A stretch of 64,000 bases of DNA, taken from the NCBI RefSeq assembly GCF_037645805.1, contig NZ_JBBEXE010000003.1, positions 1 to 64,000 on the forward strand, written 5' to 3'. This DNA is from Leptobacterium_A meishanense. GTDB taxonomy: Bacteria > Bacteroidota > Bacteroidia > Flavobacteriales > Flavobacteriaceae. This document shows, piece after piece, positions 50,522-59,925 of the stretch (its first letter is position 1; every line of letters begins with the position of its first letter). The notes under the pieces are model-generated. The model searched no databases and had not been told where the DNA came from. It saw only the letters and a program-made list of their open reading frames with translations. The position numbers and the translations under genes were made by a program.

Positions 50522-51955
50522 TTAAAACTCCGCATTTTGTGGTGTTCTGGGAAATGGTATCACATCGCGGATGTTGCCCATACCGGTAACAAACTGGACC
50601 ATACGTTCAAAGCCCAGCCCAAAACCACTATGTACCGCAGTACCAAACTTCCGGAGGTCGAGGTACCACCAAAGTTCTTTCTCGTCAATACCCAGGGCTT
50701 TAATCTTTTGTTGTAAAACGTCAAAACGCTCTTCACGTTGCGAGCCGCCCACAATTTCACCAATCCCTGGAAATAAGATATCCATGGCGCGTACTGTTCT
50801 CCCATCTTCGTTTAGGCGCATATAAAAAGCTTTTATGTTGGCAGGGTAATCAAACAAGATAACAGGGCATTTAAAATGCTTTTCTACCAAATAACGTTCG
50901 TGTTCACTTTGCAAGTCGGCGCCCCACGCGTCGATAGGATATTGGAATTTTTTCTTTTTATTGGGCTTGGAATTTTTTAAAATGTCAATGGCCTCCGTAT
51001 AGCTTACCCGTTTAAAGTGGTTATCGAGGACAAAACGGAGTTTTTCGGTCAATGCCATTTCACTGCGTTCGTTTTGAGGCTTTGTTTTTTCCTCGTCCAA
51101 TAGCCTTTTTTCCAGAAAGGCTAGATCGTCCTGGCAATTATCTAATACATATTGCAGGATATATTTAATAAAGTCTTCTGCCAGGTCCATGTTTCCGTTG
51201 AGGTCTGTGAAAGCCACCTCAGGCTCTATCATCCAGAATTCTGCTAAATGGCGCGAGGTATTGGAGTTTTCTGCTCTAAACGTAGGCCCGAATGTATAGA
51301 TCTTTTGGAGCGCCATGGCGTAGGCCTCACCTTCTAACTGGCCGGAAACAGTAAGGTTGGTCTCTTTGCCAAAAAAATCTTGTGTATAATCAATTTCACC
51401 GGCTTCCGTAAGCGGAGGGTTTTTTGGCGGGAGGGTGCTTACCCGGAACATTTCGCCGGCTCCTTCGGCATCAGAACCGGTAATAATAGGGGTATTGACG
51501 TAATAAAAGTCGTTTTTTTGGAAATAGGCATGCACTGCAAATGCGAGTGCCGACCGTACGCGCATCACCGCAGAGAAGGTACTGGTACGAACCCTTAAGT
51601 GTGCTTTCTCCCGAAGGAATTCCAGAGAATGTTTTTTGGGCTGGATAGGGTATTCTTCCGCATCCGCATCGCCCAAAACTTCAATATCGGCCACTTGGAT
51701 TTCTACTTTTTGGCCTTTTCCCTGACTTTCTACCAAAGTTCCGGTTATTTTAAGTGCAGCTCCTGTAGTGATGCGTTTTAACAGGCTTTCATCCGTATTT
51801 TCAAAATCAACTACACATTGAATGTTATGAATGGTGGAACCATCGTTCAAGGCAATAAAACGGTTTGCCCTAAAGGTCCGCACCCATCCATAAATAACGA
51901 TTTCTTGTAGTAAATTTTCAGCAACAAGGAGTTCTTTAATACTGTGCCTGGTCAT
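50522..51955 (-). CDS. asnS: Asparagine-tRNA ligase
   Basis: 477 residues, class IIb. OB-fold anticodon domain at about 1-120 (YGWVRTFRANRFIALNDGS), motif 2 FGPTFRAENSNTSRHLAEFWMIEPE, motif 3 GFGLGFERMVQFVTGMGNIRDVIPFPRTP. The AEFWMIEPE block and the ending separate AsnS from AspS. Confidence 0.96.
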   Translation of the reverse strand: MTRHSIKELLVAENLLQEIVIYGWVRTFRANRFIALNDGSTIHNIQCVVDFENTDESLLKRITTGAALKITGTLVESQGKGQKVEIQVADIEVLGDADAEEYPIQPKKHSLEFLREKAHLRVRTSTFSAVMRVRSALAFAVHAYFQKNDFYYVNTPIITGSDAEGAGEMFRVSTLPPKNPPLTEAGEIDYTQDFFGKETNLTVSGQLEGEAYAMALQKIYTFGPTFRAENSNTSRHLAEFWMIEPEVAFTDLNGNMDLAEDFIKYILQYVLDNCQDDLAFLEKRLLDEEKTKPQNERSEMALTEKLRFVLDNHFKRVSYTEAIDILKNSKPNKKKKFQYPIDAWGADLQSEHERYLVEKHFKCPVILFDYPANIKAFYMRLNEDGRTVRAMDILFPGIGEIVGGSQREERFDVLQQKIKALGIDEKELWWYLDLRKFGTAVHSGFGLGFERMVQFVTGMGNIRDVIPFPRTPQNAEF

Positions 51956-52040
51956 TTTAATAATGGATTTTTAGTGCTGCAAAGATATGTTTTTATAGTA
52001 AAAAGTGATCATTAAAAAACGGGTCTTTGTCTATAGAAAA

Positions 52041-54428
52041 CTATTTTTTAGCATCTTTATCCGGAAGGATATCAAAGTTAGGTTTTTTGAGGACTTTCTT
52101 ATTGGCAATATTTTTTTCCAATGATAATAACAGTGAGGGTAAAAGAACAAGATTGGCCAACATAGCAAACAGCAATGTGGCAGAAACCAAGCCTCCGAGG
52201 GCTACAGTACCTCCAAAGCTGGAAATCATGAACACAGAGAACCCAAAGAAGAGTACAATAGAAGTATAGAACATACTTACACCGGTTTCCCTTAAGGCTG
52301 CATAGACAGATTTGGTGATACGCCAGTGGTTTTCAGTCAATTCCTGTCGGTACTTCGCCAAAAAATGGATGGTATCGTCTACAGAAATTCCAAAAGCAAT
52401 ACTAAATACCAATATAGTGGATGGTTTGATGGGGATGCCGATAAAGCCCATCATCCCTGCAGTAATTAGAAGTGGAAATATATTGGGGATCAATGAGATG
52501 ATGATCATTTTGAACGACCGGAACATGTAGGCCATAAAAAGGGAAATCAGAAAAATAGCAAGGGTCAAAGAGATAACTAAGTTCTTTACCAGGTATTTGG
52601 TGCCTTTGGTAAATAAAAAAGCTTTTCCGGTCATGGTAACATCATAACGGTCGGCAGGCAATACTTTATTTATTTTATTCCAGAGGTTTTCTTCAATACG
52701 CTCCATTTTTTCCGTGCCAATATCTTTCATAAAGGTGGTGATGCGCGTTACCTGTCCGGTAGAGTCCACAAAATTTTTAAGCAAATCAACCTGATCAGAG
52801 GATTTTTTGGCATACGACAGTATAAAACTGTTTTCCTGGCTTGTAGGCAGTTGGTAATAATTAGGGTTTCCGTTATAGTAGGCTTGTTTAGAATATTTTA
52901 CCAAATCAACTACCGAGATGGGGTCAGAAAGTTCCGGTGTTTCGGAAATCACTTCTTCTACTTGTTCCATTCTGCGGAGTGTAGCTAATTTAAGGACGCC
53001 GTTTTTCCGCTTGGTATCTACCATGATTTCTAGTGGCATAATGCCGTCAAATTCTTTTTCGAAAAACCGGATGTCTTCAAAGAAACCAGTTTTTTGAGGA
53101 ATGTCTTCTATAAGACTTCCAGAAATACGTATTTGATAAATGCCAATAATACTCGCAATTAATAAAATTAAGGAAGTAGTATAAACTGCTATGCGGTGAT
53201 GTTTCACGGTTTTTTCCATCCAACTGACGAAGCGCTCTATCCATTTTTTGTTAAGGTGCTTTAAATGCTTCTTTTTTGGTAAAGGCATAAAGCTGTAGAT
53301 AATCGGGATGATAAGCAACGATAGAATAAAAATAGCTAGGATGTTGATGGAGGCTACAATGCCGAATTCTTTCAATAGCGTACTTTCAGTAACAATAAAG
53401 GTGGCAAAACCGGCTGCTGTTGTAACATTCGTCATTAAGGTAGCATTGCCTATTTTAGAAATAACCCGTTGTAGTGATTTTGCTTGGTTACCATGCTTTT
53501 TTATTTCCTGTTGGTATTTGTTGATGAGGAAAATACAATTAGGAATTCCTATGACAATAATTAAAGGAGGAATGAGGGCAGTTAATACGGTAATCTCATA
53601 TTGTAGCAATCCTAGGATGCCAAAGGCCCACATGACACCAATAATAACAACGACCATCGATATGAGGGTAGCTCTGAATGAACGGAAAAAGAAAAAGAAA
53701 ATTAAAGAGGTTATACTAAGGGCTGCAACAATAAAAATGCCTATTTCATCAACAATGCTTTGCGCATTGAGGGTACGGATATAGGGCATTCCTGAAACAC
53801 GGACATCAAGGCCGGTTTCTTCCTCAAATTTTTTAATGAGCGGATTAAAATCGTTGAACACAAAGTCTTTTCGAACAGAGGTGTTTACAATTTCTTTGTC
53901 AATATAAATAGCTGTCCGGATGGTCTGTGTTTCTTGGTTAAAAATCAAATTTTCATAGAACGGGAGCTTGTGGAACAAGGTGTTCTTTAACGTATTGATT
54001 TCATTTACTGTTTTTACAGTGTCTTCCAGAAAAGGGTGTAATGCAAATGCTTGCTTTTTTGTGTCTTTTACCAGGGTTTGGAGATTGTCTGTAGAAATTA
54101 CAAAATCTATCTCTGGGAATGCATTTAGCTGCTTGCTGAGTTTGTTCCAACGATTGAAATTCTCAGGAGTGAATAAAGAGCTATCTTGAACGGCAATCAC
54201 AATTAAATTCCCTTCTTCTCCAAATATTTTCAGGAATTCATTGTATTCAATATTAACAGGATGATGATCGGGCAAAAGGTTTGCTTCAGTATAGGTAAAG
54301 CGCATGTTCTCCCATTTTGTGCCCAAAAAAACAGTAACTCCTACAAGAATAATAAGTATGAATATCCGGTTTCTTAGAATAGTACGCGCTACTCTTGCCC
54401 AAAAACTTTTATTGATCCATACATTCAT
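52041..54428 (-). CDS. RND/MMPL family exporter (SSD-like)
   Basis: 795 residues with twelve membrane helices in two repeats: one helix at about 17-35 and five at about 228-380, then one near 410-430 and five at about 630-770. Conserved FGISVDDTIHFLAKYRQEL and MSVVVIIGVMWAFGILG-type segments; two large periplasmic loops. Probably exports a lipid or hydrophobic compound; no adaptor is adjacent, as usual for this subgroup. Confidence 0.9.
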   Translation of the reverse strand: MNVWINKSFWARVARTILRNRIFILIILVGVTVFLGTKWENMRFTYTEANLLPDHHPVNIEYNEFLKIFGEEGNLIVIAVQDSSLFTPENFNRWNKLSKQLNAFPEIDFVISTDNLQTLVKDTKKQAFALHPFLEDTVKTVNEINTLKNTLFHKLPFYENLIFNQETQTIRTAIYIDKEIVNTSVRKDFVFNDFNPLIKKFEEETGLDVRVSGMPYIRTLNAQSIVDEIGIFIVAALSITSLIFFFFFRSFRATLISMVVVIIGVMWAFGILGLLQYEITVLTALIPPLIIVIGIPNCIFLINKYQQEIKKHGNQAKSLQRVISKIGNATLMTNVTTAAGFATFIVTESTLLKEFGIVASINILAIFILSLLIIPIIYSFMPLPKKKHLKHLNKKWIERFVSWMEKTVKHHRIAVYTTSLILLIASIIGIYQIRISGSLIEDIPQKTGFFEDIRFFEKEFDGIMPLEIMVDTKRKNGVLKLATLRRMEQVEEVISETPELSDPISVVDLVKYSKQAYYNGNPNYYQLPTSQENSFILSYAKKSSDQVDLLKNFVDSTGQVTRITTFMKDIGTEKMERIEENLWNKINKVLPADRYDVTMTGKAFLFTKGTKYLVKNLVISLTLAIFLISLFMAYMFRSFKMIIISLIPNIFPLLITAGMMGFIGIPIKPSTILVFSIAFGISVDDTIHFLAKYRQELTENHWRITKSVYAALRETGVSMFYTSIVLFFGFSVFMISSFGGTVALGGLVSATLLFAMLANLVLLPSLLLSLEKNIANKKVLKKPNFDILPDKDAKK

Positions 54429-54619
54429 TCGGGAAAATTTCAGCGCAAAGGTAAAAAATGAAGGGGAAGCAGCCTAGAAACCAAAACTAAAATAGTAAGT
54501 AAATTAAAAAATGATGTGATATTAAGCTTGGCAATTAATTAATAGGCTTATATGAGGCATTGGATTAAAAAATATTGAAGAAAGGGTATATTGTTAAAGT
54601 TACTGATTAGCATGTGCTT

Positions 54620-55357
54620 TCAGCAAAAAAAACCAAATACTTGTTTTTCTCTGAGAAGATTACCAAAATAACCCTCTACTTCCTCTTTTGTTATACTCGG
54701 AGTTTTTATTTGTAGTGATCTTAGAGATTTGTCTTTTTTTGAATTTATCAGGATTGTATTCCCATGATTTAAATCAAATAAGCGCATGTTAACTATCGCA
54801 TATGAGTTTCCATCTGCTGTTATAAATGCTACATAATCAATTTTTAAATCCTTGTTTTTATAACTTCCTTGGGCAATATAGTTTGGATGGTTTCTAGATG
54901 AAATCATCGTTGATAATTGATCATTATTATTTTTTATAGAGTCAACAGGTATAACTATACTGAAGAATATTTTATTTTTCTTATCCTTTAGTTCTTTTTT
55001 ATTTATATCATTTTTATTGAAATAGAAACTTGTTATGAGAAAATTTTTGTTATTTACTTTTTTTATGTCCCTTACATATCCTAACCCCTTAAAACTATCT
55101 TTTCCCAATAAATTATATTTAGGAACTGGATAAACACCATATTCAATTGGGTTCTCTGATTTTTCATTAATATATTTGATATCTTCTCTTAGCATTTTGA
55201 TATCCCATTTAGATGAATCGTTAAGATTTTTTATATACTCTTCCTTTTTTTCAAAAGTCCAAAATCTATTTTTGTCTTTTTCCATGTGTTGATTAGAAAA
55301 GTTACACGAAATAAAAAAAACCATTGTGAAAATTATTGCTATTCTCATAGTTACCAT
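54620..55357 (-). CDS. Hypothetical lipoprotein
   Basis: 245 residues; ATG 55348 is an alternative start. Signal with FFISCNF (Cys near 18). Lys/Asn-rich mature part without recognised domain, ending in FGFFC. More AT-rich than its ribosomal neighbours and placed between an exporter and the translation block, so it may be a recent arrival. Confidence 0.6.
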   Translation of the reverse strand: MVTMRIAIIFTMVFFISCNFSNQHMEKDKNRFWTFEKKEEYIKNLNDSSKWDIKMLREDIKYINEKSENPIEYGVYPVPKYNLLGKDSFKGLGYVRDIKKVNNKNFLITSFYFNKNDINKKELKDKKNKIFFSIVIPVDSIKNNNDQLSTMISSRNHPNYIAQGSYKNKDLKIDYVAFITADGNSYAIVNMRLFDLNHGNTILINSKKDKSLRSLQIKTPSITKEEVEGYFGNLLREKQVFGFFC

Positions 55358-55411
55358 TTATTATGAATAATAAGCTTAACATATTTAAGAAAAAGGAAGA
55401 TAAGCTTTAAC

Positions 55412-55966
55412 TTAAACAGTCATGATGTCTTTTTCTTTGATAACTAGGATATCCTCTACTTTTTTTATGTAGCTGTCGGTCAGTTCCTGGACATCTATTT
55501 CGGCATTTTTTGTCAAATCTTCAGAGATATCTAATTTTTTAATTTCCTTATTAGCATCTTGCCGGGCATTTCGGATACTTACTTTGGCATGTTCTGCTTC
55601 TCCTTTTGCCTGTTTTACCAAATCTTTTCGTCGTTCTTCTGTCAATGGCGGCACATTAATAATGATATTTTCACCATTGTTCATGGGATTAAACCCCAGA
55701 TTGGCCACTATAATTGCTTTTTCGATGGTTTGTAGCATGCTTTTTTCCCATGGTTGGATACTGATAGTCCGTGCATCCGGGGTGTTTACGTTTGCTACTT
55801 GGTTTAAAGGGGTCTGCGTACCATAATAATCAACAAATACGTTACTGACCATGGAGGGGTTGGCCTTTCCGGCACGAATGTTCACGAGTTCTTTTTTAAG
55901 ATGGTCAATGGCTCCTTCCATTGCTTCTTTGGTAGTGTCTATGATAAAATTTATTTCTTCGTTCAT
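55412..55966 (-). CDS. frr: Ribosome recycling factor
   Basis: 184 residues, normal length. Begins FIIDTTKEAMEGAIDHLKKEL; contains IRAGKANPSM, the domain II block VANVNTPDARTISIQPWE, and NPMNNGENIIINVPPLTEERRKDLVKQAK. With EF-G it splits post-termination ribosomes. 29 bases after pyrH. Confidence 0.97.
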   Translation of the reverse strand: MNEEINFIIDTTKEAMEGAIDHLKKELVNIRAGKANPSMVSNVFVDYYGTQTPLNQVANVNTPDARTISIQPWEKSMLQTIEKAIIVANLGFNPMNNGENIIINVPPLTEERRKDLVKQAKGEAEHAKVSIRNARQDANKEIKKLDISEDLTKNAEIDVQELTDSYIKKVEDILVIKEKDIMTV

Positions 55967-55995
55967 GACTATATTTTTATAGTTATACGTCAGTA

Positions 55996-56700
55996 TTAAT
56001 TGACCGTGGTTCCTACAGTTTCTCCCGAAACTACTTTTATTAAGTTTCCTTTTTTGTTCATGTCAAAAACGATAATAGGGAGATCATTTTCCTGGCTTAA
56101 GGTAAACGCAGTCATGTCCATCACTTTAAGACCTTTAGTCAATACATCATTGAAAGAAAGCTGATCAAACTTAACAGCATTTTTGTCTTTTTCAGGGTCA
56201 GCTGTGTAAATACCATCTACACGGGTGCCCTTTAAAATAACATCTGCGTTAATTTCTATAGCCCTTAATACAGCAGCAGAGTCTGTAGTGAAAAAAGGGT
56301 TTCCTGTTCCAGAGCCAAAAATAACCACACGCCCTTTTTCTAAGTGCCTTACAGCCCTTCTTTTTATATAAGGTTCTGCAATGGCTTCCATTTTTATGGC
56401 AGATAATAAACGTGTATATAAACCGGCAGCTTCTAAGGCACTTTGTAGGGCTAGCCCATTTATAACAGTGGCCAGCATTCCCATATAATCACCTTGCACA
56501 CGGTCTATACCATTGCTGGCACCGGCAACTCCTCTAAAAATGTTTCCTCCTCCTATGACAATAGCGACTTCGATACCTTTGTCCACAACTTCTTTAATCT
56601 CTTGGGCATATGCTTCTAGCCTTTTCGGGTCTATTCCATATTGCCTATCCCCCATCAGGGCTTCGCCACTTAGTTTTAGTAGGATTCTCTTGTATTGCAT
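55996..56700 (-). CDS. pyrH: Uridylate kinase
   Basis: 234 residues. KRILLKLSGEALMGD start, VIGGGNIFRG phosphate loop, GTGNPFFTTDSAA, KGTRVDGIYTADP and KVMDMTAFTLSQENDLPIIVF are all diagnostic. Makes UDP from UMP. Grouped with frr as in most bacteria. Confidence 0.97.
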   Translation of the reverse strand: MQYKRILLKLSGEALMGDRQYGIDPKRLEAYAQEIKEVVDKGIEVAIVIGGGNIFRGVAGASNGIDRVQGDYMGMLATVINGLALQSALEAAGLYTRLLSAIKMEAIAEPYIKRRAVRHLEKGRVVIFGSGTGNPFFTTDSAAVLRAIEINADVILKGTRVDGIYTADPEKDKNAVKFDQLSFNDVLTKGLKVMDMTAFTLSQENDLPIIVFDMNKKGNLIKVVSGETVGTTVN

Positions 56701-56767
56701 ATTTTTCGGGATAAGTTGTGCAAATATAGTTATAATCTTAGATTGTAGAAATACAATTTTCTGAATG

Positions 56768-56800
56768 AAAAAAACCGTGTCACAAAATTTTGTGGCACGG
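56768..56800 (-). terminator. Terminator between tsf and pyrH
   Basis: CCGTGTCACAAAA (56775-56787) pairs with TTTTGTGGCACGG (56788-56800) with one mismatch; on the minus strand it is followed by seven T residues. It ends the rpsB-tsf transcript and gives pyrH-frr its own. Confidence 0.85.
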
Positions 56801-56846
56801 CCTTGACTTTTTCTTATTATTTCAAATATGCTACTTAGAGCACTTT

Positions 56847-57671
56847 TTATCCTAATGCAACTCGTTCAAAACCTACAACGGTTAAGTCATTGTTTACAGA
56901 TTTTACGTAGGCAGCCACACTTTGTTTGCTGTCTTTGATGAAATCTTGATTTACGAGTGTATTGTCTTTAAAGAAACGTTTTAGCTTTCCTTTGGCGATG
57001 TTATCTAGCATTGCTTCGGGCTTTCCTTCTTGTCGCAACTGATCTTTGGCAATTTCAATTTCTTTATCTATAACGGATTGATCAACGCCTTCTTCATTCA
57101 ATGCAACAGGGTTCATTGCTGCTGCTTGCATGGCAACATCTTTTGCTACTATAGCAACACCTTCTACATTAGCAGAAAGACCTGCAAGAGTTGCTATTTT
57201 GTTGCCTGCATGGATATAGGCACCAACATATGGGGCATCTAATTTTTTAAATGCACCTATTTCAATCTTCTCACCGATAACACCGGTTTGTTCGGTCAAT
57301 TTATCAGCAACGCTCATGCCACCAAAATCTGCCGCCAAGAAATCTTCCTTTGTTGCAGTATTTAATGCTAATTGTGCTAATTCGTGTGCTAGGTTCACGA
57401 AGGTTTCATTTTTTGCAACGAAATCTGTTTCGCAGTTCAATGATACGATGACACCACTTGTATTGCTATCGTTCACTTTTGCAATAACAGCTCCTTCAGA
57501 GGATTCTCTGTCAGCTCTTTTTGCAGCTACTTTTTGTCCTTTTTTACGGAGTATTTCTATCGCTTTATCAAAATCTCCATCTGCTTCTACCAATGCATTT
57601 TTACAATCCATCATACCAGCACCGGTAGCTTTTCTTAATTTGTTTACGTCTGAAGCCGTAATAGTTGCCAT
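56847..57671 (-). CDS. tsf: Elongation factor Ts
   Basis: 274 residues. TASDVNKLRKATGAGMMDCKNAL, LRKKGQKVAAKRADRESSEG and VSLNCETDFVAKNETF are classic. Nucleotide exchange factor for EF-Tu. 49 bases after rpsB. Confidence 0.97.
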   Translation of the reverse strand: MATITASDVNKLRKATGAGMMDCKNALVEADGDFDKAIEILRKKGQKVAAKRADRESSEGAVIAKVNDSNTSGVIVSLNCETDFVAKNETFVNLAHELAQLALNTATKEDFLAADFGGMSVADKLTEQTGVIGEKIEIGAFKKLDAPYVGAYIHAGNKIATLAGLSANVEGVAIVAKDVAMQAAAMNPVALNEEGVDQSVIDKEIEIAKDQLRQEGKPEAMLDNIAKGKLKRFFKDNTLVNQDFIKDSKQSVAAYVKSVNNDLTVVGFERVALG

Positions 57672-57720
57672 TTCTGTTTTCCTTTTTTAGTTTACTTAAT
57701 GTTGTTGTACTAAGTAGTAA

Positions 57721-58722
57721 TTATTTTTCTTCTGAAGTTTTTTCTTCCGTTTTTTTAGTAACCTTTTTAGTGGTTTTTTTTGGTTTTTCTGCTGCTTCTT
57801 TTTTTGCTGTTGTTTTCTTTTTGGTAGCAGAAGCTTTCGTAGTCTTTGCTTTTTTTGTTTCTTCTTTGGCTTCTTCCTCTTCTTCTTTCTTCTTTGGTTT
57901 TGCTACTGGTTTTTTAGCCTTTGCTTTCTTTGCAACTAGTTCTTTCTCTTCATCCTCATCAACAACAATGTCTTTCTTTGATTCTACTGTCTCTTCCTCT
58001 TCTTCTTCCGCTTTGTTGTTTTCTTTTTCTGCTTTTCGGTCGCTTAGGCCTTCTGCAACAGCTTCTGTGATATGGGTCAGTATTTTTTCAATAGATTTTG
58101 AAGCATCATCATTGGAAGGGATCACAAAATCAATATCCCTGGGATCTGAATTGGTGTCAACCATTGCAAAAATAGGGATGTTCAGCTTTTGCGCTTCTTT
58201 TACTGCAATGTGTTCTCTCATCGTATCTACAATGAACAATGCCCCGGGTAAACGGGTCATATCGGCAATCGACCCTAAGTTTTTCTCCAGTTTAGCTCGT
58301 AAACGGTCTACCTGTAAACGTTCTTTCTTAGAGAGGGTATCAAATGTTCCATCTTTTTTCATTCTATCTATCGCGGCCATTTTTTTGACAGCTTTTCTGA
58401 TGGTAACAAAATTGGTGAGCATACCCCCGGGCCAACGCTCAGTAATATATGGCATATTTACATTGCCTGCTTTTTCAGCAACAATATCTTTTGCTTGTTT
58501 TTTAGTAGCTACAAAGAGAATTTTTCTTCCGGAAGCTGCAATTTTTTTAAGGGCTTCACTAGCTTCTTCAAGCTTTGCTACGGTTTTGTATAAATTGATA
58601 ACGTGAATTCCGTTCCGCTCCATGTAGATATAAGGAGCCATGTTGGGATTCCATTTCCGGGTGAGGTGGCCAAAATGCACACCAGCTTCAAGTAAATCTT
58701 TTACTTCTGTTTTATTTGCCAT
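57721..58722 (-). CDS. rpsB: 30S ribosomal protein S2 with long charged C-terminal tail
   Basis: 333 residues; typical S2 is about 230-260. The core (1 to about 228) has LLEAGVHFGHLTRKWNPNM, ERWPGGMLTNFVTI, GALFIVDTMREHIAVKEA and IPSNDDASKSI. The last about 105 residues are low-complexity blocks of Glu, Lys, Ala and Thr (EEEEEE then KKAKAKKPVAKPKKKEEEEE and a histone-like Lys/Thr/Ala end). Upstream leader is structured. Confidence 0.96.
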   Translation of the reverse strand: MANKTEVKDLLEAGVHFGHLTRKWNPNMAPYIYMERNGIHVINLYKTVAKLEEASEALKKIAASGRKILFVATKKQAKDIVAEKAGNVNMPYITERWPGGMLTNFVTIRKAVKKMAAIDRMKKDGTFDTLSKKERLQVDRLRAKLEKNLGSIADMTRLPGALFIVDTMREHIAVKEAQKLNIPIFAMVDTNSDPRDIDFVIPSNDDASKSIEKILTHITEAVAEGLSDRKAEKENNKAEEEEEETVESKKDIVVDEDEEKELVAKKAKAKKPVAKPKKKEEEEEAKEETKKAKTTKASATKKKTTAKKEAAEKPKKTTKKVTKKTEEKTSEEK

Positions 58723-58754
58723 TTTTAAAATAGTTTACGTTCCGTTGAGTTAGC

Positions 58755-58830
58755 AATGATAAAGTGGCGGTATTTCCGGCCTTTACCATTTGGATGCTAA
58801 ACTAAGTTCTGCATGTGCAGAGCAACAACA
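58755..58830 (-). promoter_or_regulatory. Structured leader ahead of rpsB, candidate S2 autoregulatory element
   Basis: The 210-base gap has a stem of TAAAG...GG-CGG (about 58760-58773) with CCG-GCC-TTTA (about 58779-58788), and the hairpin TCTGC-ACAT-GCAGA near 58812-58825. No gene here. rpsB leaders that bind S2 are known elsewhere; here the role is inference. Confidence 0.35.
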
Positions 58831-58898
58831 ACAATGATTAATAATTAATTTTTCAGTGCCGTTCCGATTTTTTCGGGTTTTAGCAATATCAATATGTC

Positions 58899-58925
58899 AA
58901 AAAAGGTTCTGAACCGAAGTTCAGA
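58899..58925 (-). terminator. Terminator after rpsI
   Basis: On the minus strand TCTGAAC-TTCG-GTTCAGA (58925 to 58908), a seven-pair stem closed by a stable TTCG loop, followed by ACC and six T residues. Separates rplM-rpsI from rpsB-tsf. Confidence 0.85.
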
Positions 58926-58932
58926 GCATATA

Positions 58933-59319
58933 TTAACGTTTAGAGAACTGGAATTTCTTACGCGCTTTTTTCTGTCCGAATTTTTTACGCTCCACCATTC
59001 TCGGATCTCTGGTCAATAAACCTTCAGGTTTTAATGTGCTTCTATTTTCGGCATCTACTTCACAAAGTGCCCTTGAAATAGCTAAACGAACCGCTTCTGC
59101 TTGCCCTGTGATACCACCTCCATAGACAGTTACTTTAATATCAAAGGTTTCAGTATTATTTGTTAACTCAAGAGGTTGTTTTACTTTGTATTGTAAGGTA
59201 GCAGTAGGGAAGTAGGTGTTTAGCTCTTTTTTGTTGACAGTGATGGCTCCTTTTCCTTCGGAGACATAGATACGTGCAACAGCAGTCTTTCTTCTACCTA
59301 TTTTGTGAATTACTTCCAT
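58933..59319 (-). CDS. rpsI: 30S ribosomal protein S9
   Basis: 128 residues. VIHKIGRRKTAVARIYV start, GGGITGQAEAVRLAISRAL, and the P-site-reaching C-terminal tail KKFGQKKARKKFQFSKR. Directly abuts rplM (stop then ATG), the universal L13-S9 pair. Confidence 0.98.
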   Translation of the reverse strand: MEVIHKIGRRKTAVARIYVSEGKGAITVNKKELNTYFPTATLQYKVKQPLELTNNTETFDIKVTVYGGGITGQAEAVRLAISRALCEVDAENRSTLKPEGLLTRDPRMVERKKFGQKKARKKFQFSKR

Positions 59320-59775
59320 TTACTTAAGATCGTTTAAGTTAATTACTGTTGGTTTTTGTGCTTCTTGCTTATGCTCAGCACCTTCATATACTTTTAAGTT
59401 TCGGAATAGCTCAGCGCCCAATTTGTTTTTAGGGAGCATCCCTTTTATTGCTTTTTCTACAATTCGAACGGGGTGCTTTGCTAAAAGCGCTCTTGCTGTA
59501 ATGCTTCGTTGTCCGCCGGGATAACCTGTATGGCGAATGTACTCTTTAGCATCCCATTTATTTCCGGTCAAGTTGATTTTTTCTGCATTGATGATCACAA
59601 CGTTATCTCCACAATCAACATGAGGCGTAAACTCAGGCTTATATTTACCTCTAAGTAGTTTAGCCACTTTAGAAGCAAGGCGACCCAATGTTTGGCCTTC
59701 CGCATCTACAAGTACCCACTGTTTGTTTACCGTTGCTTTGTTGGCCGAAACGGTTTTATAGCTTAATGTATCCAC
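59320..59775 (-). CDS. rplM: 50S ribosomal protein L13
   Basis: 151 residues. QWVLVDAEGQTLGRLASKVAKLL, FTPHVDCGDNVVIINAEKI and GMLPKNKLGAELFRNLKVY are diagnostic. First gene of the L13-S9 operon, behind a full Bacteroidota promoter and a leader hairpin. Confidence 0.98.
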   Translation of the reverse strand: MDTLSYKTVSANKATVNKQWVLVDAEGQTLGRLASKVAKLLRGKYKPEFTPHVDCGDNVVIINAEKINLTGNKWDAKEYIRHTGYPGGQRSITARALLAKHPVRIVEKAIKGMLPKNKLGAELFRNLKVYEGAEHKQEAQKPTVINLNDLK

Positions 59776-59810
59776 ATTAACTCTTTTTAAGTATTAAACA
59801 TTTCAATCTA

Positions 59811-59840
59811 CCTTAGTATAGAGGTGTTTTTATGCTAAGG
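59811..59840 (-). promoter_or_regulatory. Hairpin in the rplM leader, candidate L13 autoregulatory site
   Basis: CCTTAG at 59811-59816 and CTAAGG at 59835-59840 form a stem in the untranslated leader, 35 bases before the ATG. L13 leader structures have been proposed in Bacteroidia as far as I recall; comparison is needed. Confidence 0.5.
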
Positions 59841-59845
59841 GGCTG

Positions 59846-59876
59846 CAAATGTACATTTTTAAATTTTAATTACAAA
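59846..59876 (-). promoter_or_regulatory. Complete Bacteroidota promoter for rplM-rpsI
   Basis: On the minus strand TTTG (59876-59873), a 19-base spacer and TACATTTG (59853-59846) match the -33 TTTG / -7 TAnnTTTG consensus of the major sigma factor. Confidence 0.75.
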
Positions 59877-59925
59877 TAGGAAAAGCAGAATTTTCTATCT
59901 GATAAATAGATTCATTCTTTAACTA

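Noticed and set aside
57665..58606. Long plus-strand frame opposite rpsB
   Set aside because: It is the antisense of S2 and its Lys/Glu-rich tail, giving a Ser/Phe-rich nonsense protein. rpsB on the minus strand is certain.
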